The notes under the pieces were generated by a model. It was given only the letters and a program-made list of their open reading frames with translations. It ran no database searches and had not been told where the DNA came from. Shown one piece after another: positions 41,271-49,149 of a stretch of 64,000 nucleotides of DNA. Within the stretch, counting starts at the first letter, position 1. Each line of letters starts with the position of its first letter. This stretch comes from an uncultured Lachnospiraceae bacterium (GTDB taxonomy: Bacteria > Bacillota > Clostridia > Lachnospirales > Lachnospiraceae): assembly GCA_910585965.1 (NCBI GenBank), contig CAJUHH010000003.1, forward strand, positions 196,419-260,418. The letters run 5' to 3'. The position numbers and the translations under genes were made by a program.

Positions 41271-43534
41271 TATTCCGCTCCCCGTTTAAAATGTCCCTTG
41301 GTATACTCTTCATAAGGAACATCCTTACAAAGCTTTTCTTCCCCCTTCGTCCAAAAACGCAGTATCTTCTTCGTCTCATTTTCCCCTTCTGTTGTAAAAT
41401 CCAGGCGGAACGTAGAAATTCCTGCCTCTTTTATTCTATCCGCATTCTGGTGCAGCGATAATGGAAGGGAATTATAAATCACGTTATAGCAATGCATACA
41501 ATTTAAATATACAGGAAAGGCCTTTCCGTATCTGTCTGTCAAAGCCGCAAATTCCAGACCCTGCCCCTTTTTCTTCCGGCAGCAGTCTTCCATCGTGCCT
41601 GCGACGCAGTTAGCGGATATCATCATGGGAATCCTTCCATAAACGGACATTGCCAGTTCCCGCTCCCCCTCTTTGTCCGTCAATTCCTTCAGCTCATGGA
41701 TATTCAATTCCAAAGGAACATATGCCTCCCCGCAATCTTTTCCAAGCACCCCCAGCGCCTCTTTATTCCAAATATAAAGGCCGGCATCCGACACTATTTT
41801 TATAGCAGAATCTTTTCGGAATCTGTCTTTCATATATTGGAGTTCCTCCAGGTTGCGCACCAGAACCCCTTCAAAAACAGATTCTCCAAGCAGAGCTTCT
41901 ATCCTGTTCAAATAAAAATCATCCCTTTGCCGCAGCACATAAGGCAAGGCAAGATAAAATGCCGTTTTTCCTCCGGCATCCTTCCATTTCTCCATCCATT
42001 CCCCGTCCATGCAAAGGTCTGCATCCACATAAAGCCGCTCCACTCCGCAGGATACCGCCGCAGAGCATTGTTCCTTTGTCAGGGCAAACGCATGGATCCT
42101 TGTCTTCCTGTCCTTTTTTTCACTAGAAATCAGATGTTTCGAATCTTTCTTATAAAGTTCCTCCTCATCCTTAAGTCTCTCCGTTTTTCTCTCATAAGGG
42201 GAAGGAAACCCATTTTTCCTGATGATTTCCTCTTCCAAACGTTCCAATGCCATTCGCCTTAAGTCGTTGATGGATTTTACCGGAAGAAAAATATCCCCGG
42301 GCATGGAAATATGCAAACCATCCAGATAAAATGCCGTCTTTCCGCATTTGCCAAGCTGCCTGCGAATTCCTTCCTCCGTCAGCGGCTGTTTCTGCGCTTC
42401 CTGCGGCTTCTCTCCTTTTACCGTGATATTTACGCCGCCCCCTGTAACGGCCAGCTCCGTTTCTTCTCCTTTTACCAGTTTTATGCGCATTTGGACGGGA
42501 TAGCGGAAATCTCCTTCCAGATAAGTCCTCCGAATCTGCCCCAGCAAGATCTCGTCGCTTCCTGTATATCCCGGATTTTCCAGGGATACCATATCCTTTC
42601 CGTTATGCTTATAATAATAACCTTGACTGATTTCGCTTCGGATATACAGCGATTCCAGTTTTTTCCGATCTTCCTCTTCCACACAGTAGTTCTTCGGATC
42701 TTCATAATACTTGTCGATGTACTTTCTGTAAATCCCCGTTACGCCTGCGGCATATTCCGGGCTTTTCATCCTTCCTTCTATTTTGAAGGAATCGATGCCT
42801 GCCTCTATCAGCTCTCCCAGCAGTTCCACCGTACACATATCCTTTAAGCTGAGGGGATACCTATCCTTTCCTGTCTTTTGCCTCAGTCGGGCTTCCCGGC
42901 CTGGCATATCATCCGAAAATCCGCTGGAAATACGATAAGGCAGACGGCAGGGCTGGGCGCACCTCCCCCTGTTCCCGCTTCTTCCTCCGATCACGCTGCT
43001 GAACAGGCACTGGCCCGAATAGCAATAGCAGATCGCCCCATGGATAAACGTTTCGATCTCTATATCCGCCTTTTTCTTCATTTCTTTTATCTCTGCCAGC
43101 GACAGCTCCCTTGCCGGAACGATCCGTTTGGCCCCCAAGTCTTTCAAATACTCCGCCCCCCGGAATCCCGTCACCGCCATCTGTGTGCTGGCATGCCTTG
43201 CCAGCGCCGGAAACCATTTGCCGACTGCCTGAAATACCCCAAGATCCTGAATAATCACCCCGTCCAGTCCCGCTTCATAAAAAGGAAGGAGATAAGAATA
43301 CAAATCATGGAATTCCCGTTCCTTTACAAGGGTATTCACTGTCAGATACACCTTTCTCCCATAAATATGGGCATACCTTATCGCCCGGCATACCTCTTCC
43401 TCTGTAAAATTATCCGCATATGCCCTTGCGCCGAACTTCTCGCCTCCGAGATAAACAGCATCTGCCCCGGCATGCACCGCCCCCAGAAAACTTTCATAAT
43501 TTCCCGCAGGCGCAAGCAATTCCACTTTCTTCAT
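41270..43534 (-). CDS. U32-family peptidase-like protein (long form)
   Basis: 754 aa from ATG at 43534, with GGGAG five nt upstream; an in-frame GTG at 43540 is the alternative. N-terminal U32 domain (1-~300): LLAPAGNYESFLGAVHAGAD, AVYLGGEKFGARAYADNF, HGAICYCYSGQCLFSSVIGG and RGRCAQPCRLPY, with the Cys that bind an iron-sulfur cluster in RlhA/UbiU types. A DUF3656-like region follows (~380-480), then a C-terminal barrel-like repeat. Long U32 proteins include RlhA, which hydroxylates 23S C2501; whether this is the role here is inferred. It starts the U32-ftsW-pbp run. Confidence 0.9.
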   Translation of the reverse strand: MKKVELLAPAGNYESFLGAVHAGADAVYLGGEKFGARAYADNFTEEEVCRAIRYAHIYGRKVYLTVNTLVKEREFHDLYSYLLPFYEAGLDGVIIQDLGVFQAVGKWFPALARHASTQMAVTGFRGAEYLKDLGAKRIVPARELSLAEIKEMKKKADIEIETFIHGAICYCYSGQCLFSSVIGGRSGNRGRCAQPCRLPYRISSGFSDDMPGREARLRQKTGKDRYPLSLKDMCTVELLGELIEAGIDSFKIEGRMKSPEYAAGVTGIYRKYIDKYYEDPKNYCVEEEDRKKLESLYIRSEISQGYYYKHNGKDMVSLENPGYTGSDEILLGQIRRTYLEGDFRYPVQMRIKLVKGEETELAVTGGGVNITVKGEKPQEAQKQPLTEEGIRRQLGKCGKTAFYLDGLHISMPGDIFLPVKSINDLRRMALERLEEEIIRKNGFPSPYERKTERLKDEEELYKKDSKHLISSEKKDRKTRIHAFALTKEQCSAAVSCGVERLYVDADLCMDGEWMEKWKDAGGKTAFYLALPYVLRQRDDFYLNRIEALLGESVFEGVLVRNLEELQYMKDRFRKDSAIKIVSDAGLYIWNKEALGVLGKDCGEAYVPLELNIHELKELTDKEGERELAMSVYGRIPMMISANCVAGTMEDCCRKKKGQGLEFAALTDRYGKAFPVYLNCMHCYNVIYNSLPLSLHQNADRIKEAGISTFRLDFTTEGENETKKILRFWTKGEEKLCKDVPYEEYTKGHFKRGAE

Positions 43535-43551
43535 ATCCACTCCCAGTTTAT

Positions 43552-43586
43552 TCAGACACTGCTACGCTTCGCGGGGCAGTGTCTGA
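43552..43586. repeat. 11-bp inverted repeat between zapA and the U32 gene
   Basis: TCAGACACTGC (43552-43562) and GCAGTGTCTGA (43576-43586) are exact complements with a 13-nt GC-rich loop. It lies 17 nt upstream of the U32 start and just past the zapA terminator; it could be an operator or a small palindromic repeat. Confidence 0.55.
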
Positions 43587-43590
43587 TAAT

Positions 43591-43616
43591 AAAGGCTGTC
43601 TTATACAAGACAGCCC
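43591..43616 (-). terminator. Hairpin terminator after zapA
   Basis: Minus-strand stem GGCTGTCTT / AAGACAGCC (arms 43594-43602 and 43607-43615), 4-nt loop, followed by TTTATTATC. It lies 22 nt past the zapA stop. The T tract is short. Confidence 0.65.
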
Positions 43617-43637
43617 TCCTCTTTCCATTATCTCCAA

Positions 43638-44054
43638 TTACTTTCCGTTTCCCTTAAAATCTTTCAGTTCCGTCTCCATGCGAATTATTTTCTTTGCGCT
43701 TTCGTTTACTTCCGACTGCAGGCTCTTTACATTCTTTTCCGTATTTTCCAGCTTGATCTGCGATGCAATCAATTCATGCTTCAGGTCATACAATTCCCGT
43801 TCTTTGCTTTGGATCTCTTCTTCCAAAAGACTGATCTGCTTTTTCGCCTTGAAATAGTCATCCGCGATGTTAAGCTGGAGCAGAACGCTCTGGGTATCCG
43901 AGGGCTGTCTCCGAAAACTATCGACCTTGCCGTATTCCGTCATCTTATTATTAATATAAGACGCTACTTTCTGCAAATATTCTTCACTTTCATAACCGCT
44001 TAATGTAAATACCTTGCCGCCGATAATCACTTCTGTATCTGTCTTAGCCGACAC
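43638..44054 (-). CDS. zapA: Cell division protein ZapA
   Basis: 138 aa starting with GTG at 44054 (AAGGA 11 nt upstream). N-terminal ZapA domain: TEVIIGGKVFTLSGYESEEYLQKVASYINNKM (given by position ~6-38). The C-terminal ~90 residues are a coiled coil. ZapA bundles FtsZ filaments at the division ring. The tail is longer than in Bacillus ZapA (85 aa), as is common in Clostridia. It follows ruvB by 70 nt and ends in a terminator. Confidence 0.88.
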   Translation of the reverse strand: MSAKTDTEVIIGGKVFTLSGYESEEYLQKVASYINNKMTEYGKVDSFRRQPSDTQSVLLQLNIADDYFKAKKQISLLEEEIQSKERELYDLKHELIASQIKLENTEKNVKSLQSEVNESAKKIIRMETELKDFKGNGK

Positions 44055-44124
44055 TCCCCATCACATCCTTCCACAAAATATGCTGCCCCGTCAATTTTCC
44101 CATACTATATCTATTATATAGATA

Positions 44125-45123
44125 TTAAGAAGGAATTTCAAGCCCCAAATGATGATATGCCAGATCCGTCGCCACCCTTCCTTTGGGCGTACGGTTTAAA
44201 AATCCATTTTTCAGCAAAAACGGCTCGTATACATCCTCCAGCGTCCCGGCATCTTCGCCGATGGATGCCGCCAGCGTATCCAGCCCTACCGGCCCGCCTT
44301 TGAATTTATCAATGATCGTTATCAATATATTCCGATCGATATGATCCAGTCCCATCCGGTCTACTTCCATCAAATCCAGCGCCATCCGGGCAACCTCTTT
44401 TGTAATCACGCCGTCATATTTGATCTGCGCAAAATCCCTGACCCGTTTCAGCATCCGATTGGCAAGACGGGGCGTTCCCCTGCTTCTTCTGGCCAGTTCC
44501 TGCGCTCCCTCCTTTTCTATCTCCACATCCAGAACTTTTGCCGAATGCTGGATAATCAGCGTCAGTTCCTCCGCAGAATAAAATTCAAGGCGGTGGATCA
44601 CGCCAAACCGATCCCTTAAGGGAGCGGTCAAAAGCCCGGCCCTTGTCGTCGCCCCCACCAATGTAAACTTCGGAAGATCCAGCCGAATCGAACGGGCAGA
44701 CGCCCCTTTCCCGATCATAATATCGATGCAATAATCTTCCATCGCCGGATAAAGAACCTCTTCCACCTGGCGGTTCAGACGGTGTATCTCATCGACAAAC
44801 AACAGATCTCCCTCCTGCAGATTATTTAAAATAGCGGCGATCTCGCCTGGTTTCTCAATCGCCGGGCCGCTCGTCACTTTCATATTCACGCCCATCTCAG
44901 AGGCAATGATGCCCGCAAGCGTCGTCTTCCCGAGTCCTGGAGGCCCGTAAAAAAGCACATGGTCCAGCGCGTCCTTCCTCTGCTTTGCCGCCTCTATATA
45001 TATCCTCAGATTTTCCTTCACCTTCGTCTGTCCGATATAATCCTTCAGGCGCTTCGGGCGGAGAGAACCCTCTATTTTCACGTCCTCTTCCGTAAAACCG
45101 GTTTCTATCATTCTTTTCGCCAT
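44125..45123 (-). CDS. ruvB: Holliday junction branch migration ATPase RuvB
   Basis: 332 aa from ATG at 45123 (MAKRMIETGFTEEDVKI); an ATG at 45135 is in frame but sits two nt from AAGGAC. AAA+ motifs: FYGPPGLGKTTLAGIIASEM (Walker A), LFVDEIHRLNRQVEEVLYP (Walker B), GATTRAGLLTAPLRDRFG (sensor 1 and Arg finger) and the C-terminal winged helix GFLNRTPKGRVATDLAY. RuvB rings drive branch migration with RuvA, encoded 58 nt upstream. RecU at 8 kb is the resolvase partner. Confidence 0.95.
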   Translation of the reverse strand: MAKRMIETGFTEEDVKIEGSLRPKRLKDYIGQTKVKENLRIYIEAAKQRKDALDHVLFYGPPGLGKTTLAGIIASEMGVNMKVTSGPAIEKPGEIAAILNNLQEGDLLFVDEIHRLNRQVEEVLYPAMEDYCIDIMIGKGASARSIRLDLPKFTLVGATTRAGLLTAPLRDRFGVIHRLEFYSAEELTLIIQHSAKVLDVEIEKEGAQELARRSRGTPRLANRMLKRVRDFAQIKYDGVITKEVARMALDLMEVDRMGLDHIDRNILITIIDKFKGGPVGLDTLAASIGEDAGTLEDVYEPFLLKNGFLNRTPKGRVATDLAYHHLGLEIPS

Positions 45124-45181
45124 ACAGACAACCATGTCCTTCCTATGCCCTTATCTTCTGCTTCAGGCATCTATTTTCCTA

Positions 45182-45796
45182 TCAGCTGTTCATATATTTC
45201 AAAGCCAGCTTTAATATTTCCTCCGTATCCATCCCCTCCGGCGCTCCTGTCTTTTTTACCGCCTTCATTGCCTCGGACGGGGTATAGCCCAACGCCGTCA
45301 GCGCCTCCACCGCTTCGTTCCGGGCTCTGCTCGTTCCGGCATCCGCCCCTCGGTCCGCTTTTTTCCCTTCTCCCCGCCCCATAAAGCTCTCTTCCAAAGA
45401 TACCTTGTCGCGCAGATCCAGAATGATCCTCTCTGCCGTCTTTGCTCCGATTCCCGGTGCTTTTGCAATAGCCTTTGCATCGCCGGAAAGAATCGCAAAC
45501 CGCAGATCATCCGCCGTCATCGTCGAGAGGATTGCCTGTCCCCCCTTCGGACCGATTCCATTTACCGTAATCAATCTGCGAAAGATCTCCAGATCATCCC
45601 GTGTCAGAAAACCGTAAAGCCAGAAAGCATCCTCTTTCACATAGGTATAAGTATATATTTTCACTTCCTGTCCGATTCCCGGAAGGAGTCCGGCCGTTCC
45701 TGGTGAAATCCTGATATTATATCCGATGCCGTTCACCTCCAGTATCAGATTGTCCTCCGCAATATCTGCAATTTCCCCTTTCATATATGCAATCAT
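45182..45796 (-). CDS. ruvA: Holliday junction DNA-binding protein RuvA
   Basis: 204 aa, full length. OB-fold start MIAYMKGEIADIAEDNLILEV-type, two helix-hairpin-helix motifs (ITVNGIGPKGGQAILSTM and IAKAPGIGAKTAERIILDL) and a C-terminal UBA-like domain (EAVEALTALGYTPSEAMKAV). RuvA tetramers hold the four-way junction for RuvB. ATG at 45796 overlaps the Gx transporter stop (ATGA). Confidence 0.95.
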   Translation of the reverse strand: MIAYMKGEIADIAEDNLILEVNGIGYNIRISPGTAGLLPGIGQEVKIYTYTYVKEDAFWLYGFLTRDDLEIFRRLITVNGIGPKGGQAILSTMTADDLRFAILSGDAKAIAKAPGIGAKTAERIILDLRDKVSLEESFMGRGEGKKADRGADAGTSRARNEAVEALTALGYTPSEAMKAVKKTGAPEGMDTEEILKLALKYMNS

Positions 45797-46293
45797 AGCC
45801 TTTTCCCAGCCTCCTTCCCCATATATTTGTCCATTTCCCGGGCAAGCAGTCCGATGAGCAGTCCTGTCGCCAGCCCTGCTGCAAGAAGCGTCGGCAGATA
45901 AAAGACAACCCCTGCGGTTCTCGTTACGAAATATGCCACCAGAATCTGCCCGATATTATGGCATACGCCGCCCGCCATGCTGACTCCTATTATGCTGAAC
46001 CCCTTTGCTCCTTTCAACAGGCACATCGCCAGGAAACTGCCCATTGCCCCCGCCAGACTGTACATCACCATAAACAAATTTCCGAACAAAAAGCCGGAGA
46101 GAAAGACTCTTGCCAAGTTCAGCGCCAGTGCCTCCTTCCAGCCATAACGATAAAGGACGAGCAGCACCGCCAGATTAGCCAGCCCAAGTTTCACTCCGGG
46201 AACTCCAAAAGAAAAAGGAATCAGGGATTCCACATAAGACAGGATCAAAGCAAAGGAAAGAAAAAGCCCCATATATGCCGTTTTATTTTTCAT
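45793..46293 (-). CDS. Gx transporter family membrane protein (formerly heptaprenyl diphosphate synthase component I)
   Basis: 166 aa, five or six membrane segments. Features GVPGVKLGLANLAVLLVLYRYG and GNLFMVMYSLAGAMGSFLAM are those of the PF07456 family, related to ECF transporter S components. It follows the NusG-II gene by 23 nt. From memory, the same two families occur in flavin-based extracellular electron transfer loci (EetB and EetA), but no FmnB, PplA or Ndh2 is in this window. Substrate unknown. Confidence 0.85.
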   Translation of the reverse strand: MKNKTAYMGLFLSFALILSYVESLIPFSFGVPGVKLGLANLAVLLVLYRYGWKEALALNLARVFLSGFLFGNLFMVMYSLAGAMGSFLAMCLLKGAKGFSIIGVSMAGGVCHNIGQILVAYFVTRTAGVVFYLPTLLAAGLATGLLIGLLAREMDKYMGKEAGKRL

Positions 46294-46316
46294 CCCGCTC
46301 TATCCTCCCTGATCCA

Positions 46317-46697
46317 TTACCTTGCCAGAACATCCGCTTCCCCTGTTTCTCCGCCGATGATCTGGACTGCCAGTTTATGGGGAAGGCAGATGATGCTTTC
46401 CCCGTTTTTCCCAACCGGCCCCTGCTTCACGCAAAGCTTGTCCGGGCAGTCCGCCTCTTCCATATATGCCTCTCCGTCCCGGATCACCAGCACATTGCTT
46501 CCTCCTCCGTCGCCTGTCAAAACAATCCTCTCGTCCGTATTCAGCGGATAGCTGGCAATCGTATCCCCGTTTCTTGATACAACGACCATTGTTCCCTCTT
46601 CGGAAGCGGCCAGGCGTTGCCAGAGAAAAAGAGAAAAAGAAGCAAAGGCGATGCCCAGAAACAGATAGCAATCATTTCTTTTTAATTTTCCCCGCAT
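46317..46697 (-). CDS. NusG domain II-containing membrane-anchored protein
   Basis: 126 aa. An N-terminal anchor (about 10-28, CYLFLGIAFASFSLFLWQRL) is followed by a NusG-II beta domain outside the membrane: VVSRNGDTIASYPL, CPDKLCVKQGPVGKNGE and SIICLPHKLAVQI, with a conserved Cys trio. Not a transcription factor; the NusG-II domain is extracytoplasmic here. Commonly adjacent to Gx transporter genes, as here. ATG at 46697, 2 nt after the DUF4037 stop. Confidence 0.88.
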   Translation of the reverse strand: MRGKLKRNDCYLFLGIAFASFSLFLWQRLAASEEGTMVVVSRNGDTIASYPLNTDERIVLTGDGGGSNVLVIRDGEAYMEEADCPDKLCVKQGPVGKNGESIICLPHKLAVQIIGGETGEADVLAR

Positions 46698-46699
46698 AA

Positions 46700-47713
46700 C
46701 TACCCTTCCATCACATGCATGGAACGGATATCAGGATCCTGGATCTTTTCCATCAACGCCGCCGTATGGCTTTCCAGGAAATTATCCCCCTCTTCCGTCA
46801 GCCCCCTGGCTGCCATCTCCTGAATGACCAGGCTGCAGACCGCCTCCACAATAATCACGCATTTGTCATTCCCGTTCACTGTATATAAATAATCCATTTC
46901 CCCCGCGCCTTCCCATGCCTGGGACTGATCCTCCATTCCCGCCAGAAGATCCAGGATATCCCCGATCTCGGATAAAACGGGGAGTTCTTTCATCCCATGG
47001 CGCATCCATTTATAAAAAGGCGCATACCGCCTGTTGATCAGATAAACCATAGAAATCGCGCTTCTCATAAATTCTGCCAGCGCCAGCCTTGCGGCCACCT
47101 TTTCCCCCCGCTTCATGGCACGGGCATAATTATACTGACCCGACTGGGCCATCACCGCCGCCCTTGCCGCCATCTTCTTGATTCTCACATCTTCCGGATA
47201 GCAAGGGAGCAATCCGTTCCTTATTCTGCTGAATTCTCCCAGCGGATCCTCAAACACTTCGCCGTTGGTGGCCATGCAGAGAGCCGATTCTGGCAGCCGC
47301 ATCCACTCCCTGTTGCTTTTCGGGATGTCCTCCGTCCCCAATATGCCATAATAAAAATCAGGAATGCAAAGAACGCCGACTCTTCCGCTTCCATGCAGGC
47401 TTTCCATCCTGCCCTTTACCCCTTCGAAATCTTTTGGCAGCTTCCGGTATTCTGCCTCCATGACCTGCCCATATTTTTCATAGTCCTCCCTCGTCAGCCA
47501 CAAGCAAAAAGAGGGGCCGTAATCATGATCCCTGGAAATCGCGTCATCAAAACCCAGGCATTCCGATCCCTGCCCTGCCAGCCCTGCGGCCACCCGCCCT
47601 GCCAGCATCGGGAACTTTTCTTCCAGCATCTTTTTTCCATAAGCATGATAATATCTCCTGGACAGCTCCAGCCCTTTTATTTTTCCATTCTTTCCCATTC
47701 CGCGTCGTTTCAA
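46700..47713 (-). CDS. DUF4037 protein, nucleotidyltransferase-like
   Basis: 337 aa if the start is TTG at 47713, which overlaps the TPR stop (TTGA) and has GAGAGG five nt upstream; ATG at 47698 is the alternative. The N-terminal region CLGFDDAISRDHDYGPSFCLWL (described by position ~52-72) has the GxD..S..DxD-type spacing of polymerase-beta-like nucleotidyltransferases. The rest is helical with YLINRRYAPFYKWMRHGMKEL-like sequence in the C-terminal half. The reaction is unknown. It is translationally coupled to a TPR protein. Confidence 0.83.
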   Translation of the reverse strand: MKRRGMGKNGKIKGLELSRRYYHAYGKKMLEEKFPMLAGRVAAGLAGQGSECLGFDDAISRDHDYGPSFCLWLTREDYEKYGQVMEAEYRKLPKDFEGVKGRMESLHGSGRVGVLCIPDFYYGILGTEDIPKSNREWMRLPESALCMATNGEVFEDPLGEFSRIRNGLLPCYPEDVRIKKMAARAAVMAQSGQYNYARAMKRGEKVAARLALAEFMRSAISMVYLINRRYAPFYKWMRHGMKELPVLSEIGDILDLLAGMEDQSQAWEGAGEMDYLYTVNGNDKCVIIVEAVCSLVIQEMAARGLTEEGDNFLESHTAALMEKIQDPDIRSMHVMEG

Positions 47714-48573
47714 CCGATCCTCTCGTAGATGTTCTGCGCCCGTTCCCTATACTTCCCGGCCTTTTCCCCATCTGCCAGACAGTCGCAGACGGCGGCGCAG
47801 TTCTCGCAAAGCACCGCATAGCTTTGGTTTTCCCCAAAATGTTTTTTTACTTCCAGCAAAGCTTTCTCATAAGATGCCAGCGCCAAGGCATAATCCCCCA
47901 TTCGGTAATAGGCTTCCCCCACTCCGGCCAGCGCCGCGCTGTAATGGGCATCCGTTTCGCCGTTTTCCCCCACTTCCTCAAAAATACGCAACGCCCTTTC
48001 CAATGCTTCTGCCGCCTCTCCTGCCCGGTCCATCTTAAAATAAACGAGCGCAAGATTCGTTAAAGTCGTAGCCTGCTCCGCCCCGCTCTCTTCCAGCTTT
48101 TCTACGATTCCAAGAGCCTTTTTCAGAAGTTCTGCCGCTTCTTCATTTCTCCCCATCTGTTCCAGAAGAATACTCATATTATTATAGAGTCCCGCAAACC
48201 GATAATCCCCTTCCGGCAAAAGGCCGCTATAAATCTGCAACGCCTGGCGGTAATACTGGTATGCCTGTTCGGCATTGCCAGCCGCGCGGTAGGCGGTGGC
48301 CGTATTCAGCAAAGTGGTAGCGAAATGCTCGCTCCCCCCCAGCTGCAGTTCCTCCATCAATAGCAGAACGTCTTCCGCAATATCAAAAGCTTTTCGGAAT
48401 TCGGATACGCTCCGATAAAAGCCGATCATCTCATTCCCCACTGCAATATAAGAGGCATAATCCTCCGCCTCTTTCGCCTCCTCCAGGTTCCTGACCAGAT
48501 ATGGCTCCACTTGCTCCAGTTCATTTTTCTGGAAATACTCATCCAACTGCCCGAAAAATTCTTCTATATTCAT
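47710..48573 (-). CDS. Tetratricopeptide repeat protein
   Basis: 287 aa, soluble. At least five TPR units: e.g. ATTLLNTATAYRAAGNAEQA, AGLYNNMSILLEQMGRNEEAA, TTLTNLALVYFKMDRAGEAA and SAALAGVGEAYYRMGDYALAL. No signal or membrane helix. TPR proteins of this size often scaffold or regulate a partner enzyme; the coupled DUF4037 gene is the obvious candidate partner. ATG at 48573; it follows leuD by 28 nt. Confidence 0.9.
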   Translation of the reverse strand: MNIEEFFGQLDEYFQKNELEQVEPYLVRNLEEAKEAEDYASYIAVGNEMIGFYRSVSEFRKAFDIAEDVLLLMEELQLGGSEHFATTLLNTATAYRAAGNAEQAYQYYRQALQIYSGLLPEGDYRFAGLYNNMSILLEQMGRNEEAAELLKKALGIVEKLEESGAEQATTLTNLALVYFKMDRAGEAAEALERALRIFEEVGENGETDAHYSAALAGVGEAYYRMGDYALALASYEKALLEVKKHFGENQSYAVLCENCAAVCDCLADGEKAGKYRERAQNIYERIG

Positions 48574-48601
48574 TCTTCATCCCATTTCTTCGCCGTTCTT
48601 G

Positions 48602-49093
48602 CTATTTTTTATGGTTAATATAATTGACCAGTCCTTCTGCAGCAATAATTTTCTGCATAAATTCAGGGAATGCCTGTCCCTGGAACTGTGTACCCTTCGT
48701 TATGTTTCGAATAACCCCGCTGTCAAAATCCACTTCCACCTCATCACCGGCTTCGATCTCCTTGGATGCCTCCGGGCATTCCACAATAGGGAGTCCAATA
48801 TTGATCGCATTCCGGTAAAAAATTCTTGCAAATGTCTCGGCAATCACACAGCTTACCCCCGCCGCCTTAATAGCGATGGGCGCATGTTCCCGGGAAGACC
48901 CGCAGCCGAAATTCTTATCCGCCACAATAATATCCCCGGCCTTCACCTGGTGTACAAACTCTTTATCGATATCTTCCATACAGTGAAGCGCAAGCTCCGC
49001 CGGATCGGAAGAGTTCAAATATCTTGCCGGAATAATGACATCCGTATCCACATTATCTCCATACTTAAATACTGTTCCTTTTGCTGATTTCAT
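48602..49093 (-). CDS. leuD: 3-isopropylmalate dehydratase small subunit
   Basis: 163 aa from ATG at 49093 with GGGAGGAACC upstream; the open frame extends upstream but that part is not LeuD. Family signatures: KYGDNVDTDVIIPARYLNSSDP, DIIVADKNFGCGSSREHAPIAI and FARIFYRNAINIGLP. With LeuC it isomerises 2- to 3-isopropylmalate in leucine synthesis. The short form (about 160 aa) goes with the 420-aa LeuC type found here. It follows leuC by 56 nt. Confidence 0.95.
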   Translation of the reverse strand: MKSAKGTVFKYGDNVDTDVIIPARYLNSSDPAELALHCMEDIDKEFVHQVKAGDIIVADKNFGCGSSREHAPIAIKAAGVSCVIAETFARIFYRNAINIGLPIVECPEASKEIEAGDEVEVDFDSGVIRNITKGTQFQGQAFPEFMQKIIAAEGLVNYINHKK

Positions 49094-49149
49094 AGGTTCC
49101 TCCCTGCCATTGAAAATGATTACAAGATACTTACGCTGGAAACCTGCAT

